Positions 43,201 through 56,336 of a stretch of 64,000 nt of DNA are shown piece after piece (positions within the stretch are counted from its first letter, which is position 1; every line of letters starts with the position of its first letter). The notes below the pieces were generated by a model that had not been told where the DNA came from, searched no databases, and was given only the letters and a program-made list of their open reading frames with translations. The stretch is from Actinostola sp. cb2023. Lineage: Eukaryota; Cnidaria; Anthozoa; Actiniaria; Actinostolidae. A program made the translations under genes and the position numbers. Location: assembly GCA_033675265.1 (NCBI GenBank), contig JAUJYZ010000186.1, forward strand, positions 1 through 64,000. Direction: 5' to 3'.

Positions 43201-46200
43201 CAGGTCAAGAGGGATCCACTATCACCGTGTATGTCCCTCCATTTAGCAACCAGTCCCACTCGGACACCAAAGGCAATGTAAGGGATGACATAGCTATGGG
43301 TGAGATCTGGTGTGCGGATATACCAGGCAAAAACCAGATGTTAGAAGTTGACCTTGAGAAGCCAATCAAAGTGACAGGTAGGTCGCAGTGTATAATTATG
43401 TACAAGTGCGGGGAAACAATAACCACTTACCAAATATGGAATTGTGTTACCAAATAAGGTAAAATAACATTCTCTTGACCAAATATGGAATTTTGTTACC
43501 AATTAAGGTAAAACCACATCCCTTACCAAATATGGGATTTTGGTACCAAATATGGAAAAAACAACATTATCTTACCAAATATGGAATTTTGTTACCAAAT
43601 AAGGAATTTCTTGCGATATGTGCACAATAGAGAATCATGAGACATCGCGCAGATTTTGAACCTCGTTATTGGAAACCCTGCCACATCAGTCTTCTGTTGT
43701 TGTTGTTGTTGTTGTTGTCACTGTTTACAATTTACCGCCCTCTTCTTCTCCACAAAAGTCGAATTTCACCACTTGATAATATTTCATAGGTATTGGTACA
43801 CAAGGTCAGGTTACCGCTGACCGATGGGTTTCTAAGTATCGCGTTTCATACAGCATTAATGGCCTTGCGTGGAATAACTATACTGAAGCATATCGTTTAA
43901 AGGTAGGTTATATATCGGTAAGAATTAAAGGAATACCTTCCTTCTACTTACCTTACCCTACTTCTACTTACCTTCCTTATACCTTACTCTACTTCTACTT
44001 ACCTTACCCTACTTCTACTTACCTTACCCTACTTCTACTTACGTACCTTCCTTATACCTTACCCTACTTCTACTTACCTTACCCTACTTCTACTTACCTT
44101 CCTTATACCTTACCCTACTTCTACTTACCTTACCCTACTTCTACTTACCTTCCTTATACCTTACTCTACTTCTACTTACCTTACCCTACTTCTACTTACC
44201 TTCCTTATACCTTACTCTACTTCTACTTACCTTACCCTACTTCTACTTACCTTCCTTATACCTTACTCTACTTCTACTTACCTTACCCTACTTCTACTTA
44301 CCTTCCTTATACCTTACCCTACTTCTACTTACCTTACCCTACTTCTACTTACCTTCCTTATACCTTACTCTACTTCTACTTACCTTACCCTACTTCTACT
44401 TACCTTTCCCTACTTCTACTTACCTTACCCTACTTCTACTTACACTACTTCTACTTACCTTCCTTATACCTTAATCTACTTCTACTTACCTTACCCTACT
44501 TCTACTTACCTTTCCCTACTTCTACTTACCTTACCCTACTTCTACTTACCTTACCCTACTTCTACTTACCTTCCTTATACCTTACTCTACTTCTACTTAC
44601 CTTACACTACTTCTACTTACCTTCCTTATACCTTACTCTACTTCTACTTACCTTACCCTACTTCTACTTACCTTACTCTACTTCTACTTACCTTACCATA
44701 CTTCTACTTACGTACCTTCCTTATACCTTACTCTACTTCTACTTACCTTACCCTACTTCTACTTACCTTTCCCTACTTCTACTTACCTTACCCTACTTCT
44801 ACTTACCTTACCCTACTTCTACTTACGTACCTTATACCTTACCCTACTTCTACTTACCTTACCCTACTTCTACTTACCTTCCTTATACCTTACTCTACTT
44901 CTACTTACCTTACCCTACTTCTACTTACCTTCCCTACTTCTACTTACCTTACCCTACTTCTACTTACCTTACCCTACTTCTACTTACCTTCCTTATACCT
45001 TACTCTACTTCTACTTACCTTACCCTACTTCTACTTACCTTACCCTACTTCTACTTACGTACCTTATACCTTACCCTACTTCTACTTACCTTACCCTACT
45101 TCTACTTACCTTCCTTATACCTTACTCTACTTCTACTTACCTTTCCCTACTTCTACTTACCTTACCCTACTTCTACTTACCTTACCCTACTTCTACTTAC
45201 CTTCCTTATACCTTACTCTACTTCTACTTACCTTACCCTACTTCTACTTACCTTCCTTATACCTTACTCTACTTCTACTTACCTTACACTACTTCTACTT
45301 ACCTTCCTTATACCTTACTCTACTTCTACTTACCTTACTCTACTTCTACTTACCTTACCCTACTTCTACTTACGTACCTTCCTTATACCTTACTCTACTT
45401 CTACTTACCTTCCTTATACCTTACTCTACTTCTACTTACCTTACTCTACTTCTACTTACCTTACCCTACTTCTACTTACGTACCTTCCTTATACCTTACT
45501 CTACTTCTACTTACCTTACCCTACTTCTACTTACCTTTCCCTACTTCTACTTACCTTACCCTACTTCTACTTACCTTACCCTACTTCTACTTACGTACCT
45601 TCCTTATACCTTACTCTACTTCTACTTACCTTACCCTACTTCTACTTACCTTCCTTATACCTTACTCTACTTCTACTTACCTTACCCTACTTCTACTTAC
45701 CTTACTCTACTTCTACTTACCTTACCCTACTTCTACTTACGTACCTTATACCTTACCCTACTTCTACTTACCTTACCCTACTTCTACTTACCTTCCTTAT
45801 ACCTTACTCTACTTCTACTTACCTTACCCTACTTCTACTTACCTTACCCTACTTCTACTTACCTTACCCTACTTCTACTTACCTTACTCTACTTCTACTT
45901 ACCTTCCTTATACCTTACTCTACTTCTACTTACCTTACCCTACTTCTACTTACCTTCCTTATACCTTACTCTACTTCTACTTACCTTACCCTACTTCTAC
46001 TTACCTTACCCTACTTCTACTTACCTTCCTTATACCTTACCCTACTTCTACTTACCTTACCCTACTTCTACTTACCTTATCCTACTTCTACTTACCTTAC
46101 CCTACTTCTACTTACCTTACCCTACTTCTACTTACCTTACCCTACTTCTACTTACCTTCCTTATACCTTACTCTACTTCTACTTACCTTACCCTACTTCT

Positions 46201-49200
46201 ACTTACCTTCCTTATACCTTACTCTACTTCTACTTACCTTACCCTACTTCTACTTACCTTCCTTATACCTTACCCTACTTCTACTTACCTTACCCTACTT
46301 CTACTTACCTTACTCTACTTCTACTTACCTTACCCTACTTCTACTTACGTACCTTATACCTTACCCTACTTCTACTTACCTTACCCTACTTCTACTTACC
46401 TTCCTTATACCTTACTCTACTTCTACTTACCTTACCCTACTTCTACTTACCTTACCCTACTTTTACTTACCTTACCCTACTTCTACTTACCTTACTCTAC
46501 TTCTACTTACCTTACCCTACTTCTACTTACCTTCCTTATACCTTACCCTACTTCTACTTACCTTACCCTACTTCTACTTACCTTACCCTACTTCTACTTA
46601 CCTTACCCTACTTCTACTTACCTTACCCTACTTCTACTTACCTTACCCTACTTCTACTTACCTTACCCTACTTCTACTTACCTTACCCTACTTCTACTTA
46701 CCTTACCCTACTTCTACTTACCTTCCTTATACCTTACCCTACTTCTACTTACCTTACCCTACTTCTACTTACCTTCCTTATACCTTACCCTACTTCTACT
46801 TACCTTACCCTACTTCTACTTACCTTCCTTATACCTTACTCTACTTCTACTTACCTTACCCTACTTCTACTTACCTTACTCTACTTCTACTTACCTTACC
46901 CTACTTCTACTTACGTACCTTCCTTATACCTTACTCTACTTCTACTTACCTTACCCTACTTCTACTTACCTTACCCTACTTCTACTTACCCTACTTCTAC
47001 TTACCTTCCTTATACCTTACTCTACTTCTACTTACCTTACCCTACTTCTACTTACCTTTCCCTACTTCTACTTACCTTACCCTACTTCTACTTACGTACC
47101 TTATACCTTACTCTACTTCTACTTACCTTACACTACTTCTACTTACCTTCCTTATACCTTACTCTACTTCTACTTACCTTTCCCTACTTCTACTTACCTT
47201 ACCCTACTTCTACTTACCTTACACTACTTCTACTTACCTTCCTTATACCTTACTCTACTTCTACTTACCTTACACTACTTCTACTTACCTTCCTTATACC
47301 TTACCCTACTTCTACTTACCTTACCCTACTTCTACTTACCTTCCTTATACCTTACTCTACTTCTACTTACCTTACCCTACTTCTACTTACCTTACTCTAC
47401 TTCTACTTACCTTACCCTACTTCTACTTACGTACCTTCCTTATACCTTACTCTACTTCTACTTACCTTACCCTACTTCTACTTACCTTTCCCTACTTCTA
47501 CTTACCTTACCCTACTTCTACTTACCCTACTTCTACTTACCTTCCTTATACCTTACTCTACTTCTACTTACCTTACACTACTTCTACTTACCTTACCCTA
47601 CTTCTACTTACCTTACCCTACTTCTACTTACCTTACCCTACTTCTACTTACCTTATCCTACTTCTACTTACCTTACCCTACTTCTACTTACCTTACCCTA
47701 CTTCTACTTACCTTACCCTACTTCTACTTACCTTACCCTACTTCTACTTACCTTCCTTATACCTTACTCTACTTCTACTTACCTTACCCTACTTCTACTT
47801 ACCTTACTTTACCCTACTTCTACTTACCTTACCCTACTTCTACTTACCTTACCCTACTTCTACTTACCTTACCCTACTTCTACTTACCTTACCCTACTTC
47901 TACTTACCTTACCCTACTTCTACTTACCTTACCCTACTTCTACTTACCTTACCCTACTTCTACTTACCTTATCCTACTTCTACTTACCTTACCCTACTTC
48001 TACTTACCTTACCCTACTTCTACTTACCTTACCCTACTTCTACTTACCTTACCCTACTTCTACTTACCTTACCCTACTTCTACTTACCTTACCCTACTTC
48101 TACTTACCTTACCCTACTTCTACTTACCTTATCCTACTTCTACTTACCTTACCTACTACTTACCTACCTACCTTACTTACCTACTTCTACTTACCTTACC
48201 CTACTTCTACTTACCTTACCCTACTTCTACTTACCTTACCCTACTTCTACTTACCTTATCCTACTTCTACTTACCTTACCCTACTTCTACTTACCTTACC
48301 CTACTTCTACTTACCTTACCCTACTTCTACTTACCTTACCCTACTTCTACTTACCTTACCCTACTTCTACTTACCTTATCCTACTTCTACTTACCTTACC
48401 CTACTTCTACTTCTACTTACCTTACCCTACTTACCTTACCCACAGGAAGGAATTGCCTCTTATGAAGGAAAATCTAGAGGAAAGGAGAGGAAGGGGAAAG
48501 GGCACATTCTCCGTCTACCTTCTCCTCCCTCCCTCATTCTACATACAAAGCAGTGAAATCCCATTAACCCGGCCACCAAAATCTGACCGTATGTCACCTC
48601 TTTGCTGATGTGTATTTAAAAAACGTCTTTATTATTTTGTGTAGATATTTGGTGGTAATGATGATAAAGACACGATATCTATTCGTCACTTAAGGCACCC
48701 TGTCACTGCTCGCTACATACGAATACATCCACTTACTTGGCATGGGTCCATATGTATGAGGGCTGAGATCTTTGGCTGCGATCATTCGTGTAAGTACTCA
48801 GTGTTATCGGTTTGTACAATACTCATCAAGGGTACTGTCTGACTGACTGACCCACGTACTGACTCACTCACTGACTCACGGACTGGCCGACTCATTCGTG
48901 TAAGTACTCAGTGTTATCGGTTTGTACAATACTCATCAAGGGTACTGTCTGACTGACTGACCCACGTACTGACTCACATACTGACTCACGGACTGACCGA
49001 CTCATTCGTGTAAGTACTCAGTGTTATCGGTTTGTACAATACTCAGCAAGGGTACTGTCTGACTGACTAACTCACATACTGACTCACTCACTGACTGACT
49101 CATTCGTGTAAGTACTCAGTGTTATCGGTTTGTACAATACTCATCAAGGGTACTGTCTGACTGACTGACTAACTCACATACTGACTCACTCACTGACTGA

Positions 49201-52200
49201 CTCATTCGTGTAAGTACTCAGTGTTATCGGTTTGTACAATACTCATCAAGGGTACTGTCTGACTGACTGACTAACATACTGACTCACTCACTGACTGACT
49301 CATTCGTGTAAGTACTCAGTGTTATCGGTTTGTACAATACTCATCAAGGGTACTGACTAACTGACTAACTCACTCACGTACTGACTCACTGACTGACCGA
49401 CTCACTCACATACTGACTCACTGACTCACTCATTGGCTGACTCACTGACTGACTCGTTGACTAACTCACACGGACTGACTCATTGACTGACTGACTGACT
49501 GACTGACTCACTGATTCACTCACTGACTGACGGACTGACTCATTGACTGACTGACTCACTCACTCACTGGATGACTCACTGATTCACTCACTGACTGACG
49601 GACTGACTCATTGACTGACTGACTGACTGACTCACTGATTCACTCACTGACTGACGGACTGACTCATTGACTGACTGACTCACTCACTCACTGGATGACT
49701 CACTGATTCACTCACTGACTGACGGACTGACTCATTGACTGACTCACTCACTGACTCACTCACTGACATACTGACTGACTCGCTGACTAACTCACTCACT
49801 AACTGGCTAACTGACTCACTCACTCACTGACTCACTCACTGACTCATTCACTAACTGGCTAACTGACTCACTCACTGACTCACTCACTGACTCACTCACT
49901 AACTGGCTAACTGACTCACTCACTGACTCACTCACTGACTCACTCACTAACTGGCTAACTGACTCACTCACTGACTCACTCACTGATTCACTTGCATATA
50001 GACTCACTCACTGACATACTGACTGACTCACTGACTAACTCACTCACTAACTGGCTAACTGACTCACTCACTGACTGGCTAACTGACTCACTCACTGACT
50101 CACTGACTGATTCACTTGCATATAGACTCACTCACTGACATACTGACTGACTCACTGACTAACTCACTCACTAACTGGCTAACTGACTCACTCACTGACT
50201 CACTCACTGATTCACTTGCATATAGACTCACTCACTGACATACTGACTGACTCACTCACTGACTCACTCACTAACTGGCTAACTGACTCACTCACTGACT
50301 CACTCACTGATTCACTTGCATATAGACTCACTCACTGACATACTGACTGACTCACTCACTGACTCACTCACTAACTGGCTAACTGACTCACTCACTGACT
50401 CACTCACTGATTCACTTGCATATAGACTCACTCACTGACATACTGACTGACTCACTCACTGACTCACTCACTGACTGGCTAACTGACTCACTCACTGACT
50501 CACTCACTGATTCACTTGCATATAGACTCACTCACTGACATACTGACTGACTCACTCACTGACTCACTCACTAACTGGCTAACTGACTCACTCACTGACT
50601 CACTCACTGATTCACTTGCATATAGACTCACTCACTGACATACTGACTAACTCACTCACTGACTGGCTAACTGACTCACTGACTGACTCACTCACTGACA
50701 TACTGACTGACTCACTGACTAACTCACTCACTAACTGGCTAACTGACTCACTCACTGACTGGCTAACTGACTCACTCACTGACTCACTCACTGATTCACT
50801 TGCATATAGACTCACTCACTGACATACTGACTGACTCACTGACTAACTCACTCACTAACTGGCTAACTGACTCACTCACTGACTCACTCACTGATTCACT
50901 TGCATATAGACTCACTCACTGACATACTGACTGACTCACTCACTGACTCACTCACTAACTGGCTAACTGACTCACTCACTGACTCACTCACTGATTCACT
51001 TGCATATAGACTCACTCACTGACATACTGACTGACTCACTCACTGACTCACTCACTAACTGGCTAACTGACTCACTCACTGACTCACTCACTGATTCACT
51101 TGCATATAGACTCACTCACTGACATACTGACTGACTCACTCACTGACTCACTCACTGACTGGCTAACTGACTCACTCACTGACTCACTCACTGATTCACT
51201 TGCATATAGACTCACTCACTGACATACTGACTGACTCACTCACTGACTCACTCACTAACTGGCTAACTGACTCACTCACTGACTCACTCACTGATTCACT
51301 TGCATATAGACTCACTCACTGACATACTGACTAACTCACTCACTGACTGGCTAACTGACTCACTGACTGACTCACTCACTGACATACTGACTGACTCACT
51401 GACTAACTCACTCACTAACTGGCTAACTGACTCACTCACTGACTCACTCACTGATTCACTTGCATATAGACTCACTCACTGACATACTGACTGACTCACT
51501 CACTGACTCACTCACTAACTGGCTAACTGACTCACTCACTGACTCACTCACTGATTCACTTGCATATAGACTCACTCACTGACATACTGACTGACTCACT
51601 CACTGACTCACTCACTAACTGGCTAACTGACTCACTCACTGACTCACTCACTGATTCACTTGCATATAGACTCACTCACTGACATACTGACTGACTCACT
51701 CACTGACTCACTCACTAACTGGCTAACTGACTCACTCACTGACTCACTCACTGATTCACTTGCATATAGACTCACTCACTGACATACTGACTGACTCACT
51801 GACTGACTCACTCACTGATTCACTTGCATATAGACTCACTCACTGACATACTCACTGACTCACTCACTGACTCACTCACTAACTGGCTAACTGACTCACT
51901 CACTGACTCACTCACTGATTCACTTGCATATAGACTCACTCACTGACATACTGACTGACTCACTGACTAACTCACTCACTGATTCACTTGCATATAGACT
52001 CACTCACTGACATACTGACTGACTCACTGACTAACTCACTCACTAACTGGCTAACTGACTCACTCACTGACTCACTCACTGATTCACTTGCATATAGACT
52101 CACTCACTGACATACTGACTGACTCACTCACTGACTCACTCACTAACTGGCTAACTGACTCACTCACTGACTCACTCACTGATTCACTTGCATATAGACT

Positions 52201-55200
52201 CACTCACTGACATACTGACTGACTCACTCACTGACTCACTCACTAACTGGCTAACTGACTCACTCACTGACTCACTCACTGATTCACTTGCATATAGACT
52301 CACTCACTGACATACTGACTGACTCACTGACTGACTCACTCACTGATTCACTTGCATATAGACTCACTCACTGACATACTCACTGACTCACTCACTGACT
52401 CACTCACTAACTGGCTAACTGACTCACTCACTGACTCACTCACTGATTCACTTGCATATAGACTCACTCACTGACATACTGACTGACTCACTGACTAACT
52501 CACTCACTGATTCACTTGCATATAGACTCACTCACTGACATACTGACTGACTGACTGACTAACTCACTCACTAACTGGCTAACTGACTCACTCACTGACT
52601 CACTCACTGACATACTGACTGACTCACTCACTGACTCACTCACTGACATACTGACTGACTCACTGACTAACTCACTCACTAACTGGCTAACTGACTCACT
52701 CACTGACTCACTCACTGATTCACTTGCATATAGACTCACTCACTGACATACTGACTGACTCACTCACTGACTCACTCACTAACTGGCTAACTGACTCACT
52801 CACTGACTCACTCACTGATTCACTTGCATATAGACTCACTCACTGACATACTGACTGACTCACTCACTGACTGACTCACTCACTAACTGGCTAACTGACT
52901 CACTCACTGACTGACTCACTCACTGATTCACTTGCATATAGACTCACTCACTGACATACTGACTGACTCACTGACTAACTCACTCACTAACTGGCTAACT
53001 GACTCACTCACTGACTCACTCACTGATTCACTTGCATATAGACTCACTCACTGACATACTGACTAACTCACTCACTGACTGGCTAACTGACTCACTCACT
53101 GATTCACTCACTGACATACTGACTGACTCACTGACTAACTCACTCACTAACTGGCTAACTGACTGACTCACTGACTCACTCACTGATTCACTTGCATATA
53201 GACTCACTCACTGATTCACTTGCATATAGACTCACTCACTGACATACTGACTGACTCACTGACTAACTCACTCACTAACTGACTAACTGACTCACTCACT
53301 GACTCACTCACTGATTCACTTGCATATAGACTCACTCACTGACATACTGACTAACTCACTCACTGACTGGCTAACTGACTCACTCACTGACTCACTCACT
53401 GACATACTGACTGACTCACTGACTAACTCACTGACTAACTGGCTAACTGACTCACTCACTGACTCACTCACTGATTCACTTGCATATAGACTCACTCACT
53501 GACATACTGACTGACTCACTGACTAACTCACTCACTCACTGACTCACTCACTGACATACTGACTGACTCACTGACTAACTCACTCACTAACTGGCTAACT
53601 GACTCACTCACTGACTCACTCACTGATTCACTTGCATATAGACTCACTCACTGACATACTGACTAACTCACTCACTGACTGGCTAACTGACTCACTCACT
53701 GACTCACTCACTGACATACTGACTGACTCACTGACTAACTCACTCACTAACTGGCTAACTGACTCACTCACTGACTCACTCACTGATTCACTTGCATATA
53801 GACTCACTCACTGACATACTGACTAACTCACTCACTGACTGGCTAACTGACTCACTCACTGATTCACTCACTGACTTACGGACTGACTCATTGACTGACT
53901 CACTCACTGACTCACTGGATGACTCACTGGATGACTCACTGATTCACTCACTGACTGACGGACTGACTCATTTACTGACTGACTCACTCATTCACTGACT
54001 GGCTAACTGACTCACTGATTCACTGACTGATTGAATCACTGCTGATTGTTTTAACAAAAAGATGTTCATTATTAACATGTTGACCTTTCAGCCAACATAG
54101 TGCGTCAAATGAAACCAAAAGCAGAGAACTACGCTGTACAAGAAAATCCCAAACACCAAGAAACAACAATCGCTGCTGCACATCTCAAAAACGCTGTCTA
54201 CAACAACAACGGTGAATATCGACTCATATCTACCCCTTCAAAACTCAATCAAAATGTACCCAACAAAGTTATAGCCATATCAAGAAGACCCAATGCGCAT
54301 GTGCAAAAGGACACCACGATTAATTCTTCAAAACATTCTTCGATGGCTGTGTCAGAGATGGTTAAGGCTTTAATGGGTCAGGGTGTGGCCAAGACAGTAA
54401 TGGCTCCAGTGAAGGCAGGGGCGTCTCGATTCCACGTGGTATTTAATGCTGGTGATTCACTTCAAAATATAAAGGTTATTCCTCTAACACAGAAGGCGCA
54501 TGCGCAGAGAGTTGTCCCTGTTGCTACAGCGAAGTCACACAATGTCCCACATGGGTTGTCTCGGTATCCATACGTAAAACAAATGGCACCTGTTACGTCA
54601 TATAATATTCAGAAACCTAGTTATTATCGACCAATGTCAATGTACAGACAACCATTTGGTGGAATTACAAAAATGTTTACAAATCAAAGAATCGCAAGTC
54701 AAAGATTCTCAAATAGAAAACCTCTGAACCAACAAAAGTTCCACAGATTCGGAGTTCCTTCTAGTGTATTTCCTAATCGCTTTGGATTTGATAATTTTGG
54801 TCTTCCAGGAAGCTTCCTGGAAGCAAATTCCAGGAAATTTCAACCCCAAGGTGCATTGTACTCTAAACCTGGACAACAAGTACCTCATCTAGTGCGAACG
54901 CATCCTGGAGTAGTACAATTCCACACGCCTCCTCAAAATCAAAGAACAGAGTACTTAAATAGTTATAAAAAGACTTTGAAACCAGTTCAAATTGTGGCAA
55001 TGAGTCACTACAGGTCAAACCCAATGCCACAATTTTCAAACACAATTCAAGCTGCTCATCCAGTTCCAATGAGCTCGGCAAAAGCTCCAAGACCTAATAT
55101 GTATAAACAGGCCAAGCCAGCAAGCTCTTCAAATCTTCAATCATTGAGTTTAAAAGAAAAATTCAAAGACTCGTTATCGCATCATTTTCTTGAGGAACGA

Positions 55201-56128
55201 TTATCTAAAGAGAAGATGAAAGAAGAGATGGCCACTAAGATGGACACGGTCAACCCTAGTATCAATGAGTACAACTGGTCAACGTTCAGTGCCTGTAGTG
55301 TCACGTGTGGTCGTGGGGTTAAGGAGAGATACCGGAAATGTAACGCAATGGAGTGTGTGGCTGAAGGATCTGAAATCCAAATTCTTCCATGTTTTAACCT
55401 TCCTTGTAAAGGTTTGTACATCTTGGTCCTGACCCCCCTCCCCCACAATATCACTGTATTTCTCCATGTGTTAACAAAACAGAAAATAGATTATACTCAT
55501 ATCATGTTTAACATGTCCCAGCTTCTTGCATCACACATAGACTACGTGGCCAGGCTCGTTCCCCCCGCCCTCCATCCCACCACCACCACCCTCATATGTT
55601 CGATTGTCAATTTATGTTTAATGTTTTGTAGCTTCAACAGAGTGGACAGCGTACAGTAGTTGCAGCGTTACCTGTGGATCTGGATTAAGGACCAGAACAA
55701 GAACATGTGATGGTCAAGACTGTCCAATAACTGCAAAAGAGATTTCTTCTATATCATGCAAATACCCTGATTGTCCAGGTAATGATGGACTGACTGGACT
55801 GATTGACTGACTGACTGACTGACTGACTGACTGACTGACTGACTGACTGACTGACTGACTGACTGACTGACTGACTGACTGACTGACTGACTGACTGACT
55901 GACTGACTTGACTGGTAGACTGACTGACTGGCTGGCTGGTAGACTGACTGACTGACTGACTGACTGACTGACTGACTGACTGACTGACTGACTGACTGAC
56001 TGACTGACTGACTGACTGACTGACTGACTGACTGACTGACTGACTGACTGACTGACTGACTGACTGACTGACTGACTGACTGACTGACTGACTGACTGAC
56101 TGACTGACTGGTGACTGACTGACTAACT

Positions 56129-56168
<40 letters not shown>

Positions 56169-56300
56169 TGACTGACTGACTGACTGACTGACTGACTGAC
56201 TGACTGACTGACTGACTGACTGACTGACTGACTGACTGACTGACTGACTGACTGACTGGTAGACTAACTGACAGACTGACTGACTGACTGACTGACTGAT

Positions 56301-56336
<36 letters not shown>

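Noticed and set aside
42117..43281. Long frames encoding MFITFSLRS or NIERKENVM repeats
   Set aside because: They translate a 27-bp intronic minisatellite whose period is a multiple of three; the region lies between the donor at 41910 and the acceptor at 43170.
43935..48440. Telomere-type repeat because of CCCTA content
   Set aside because: The unit is 20 bp with CTTCTACTTAC, not a TTAGGG-type hexamer, and it lies inside an intron.
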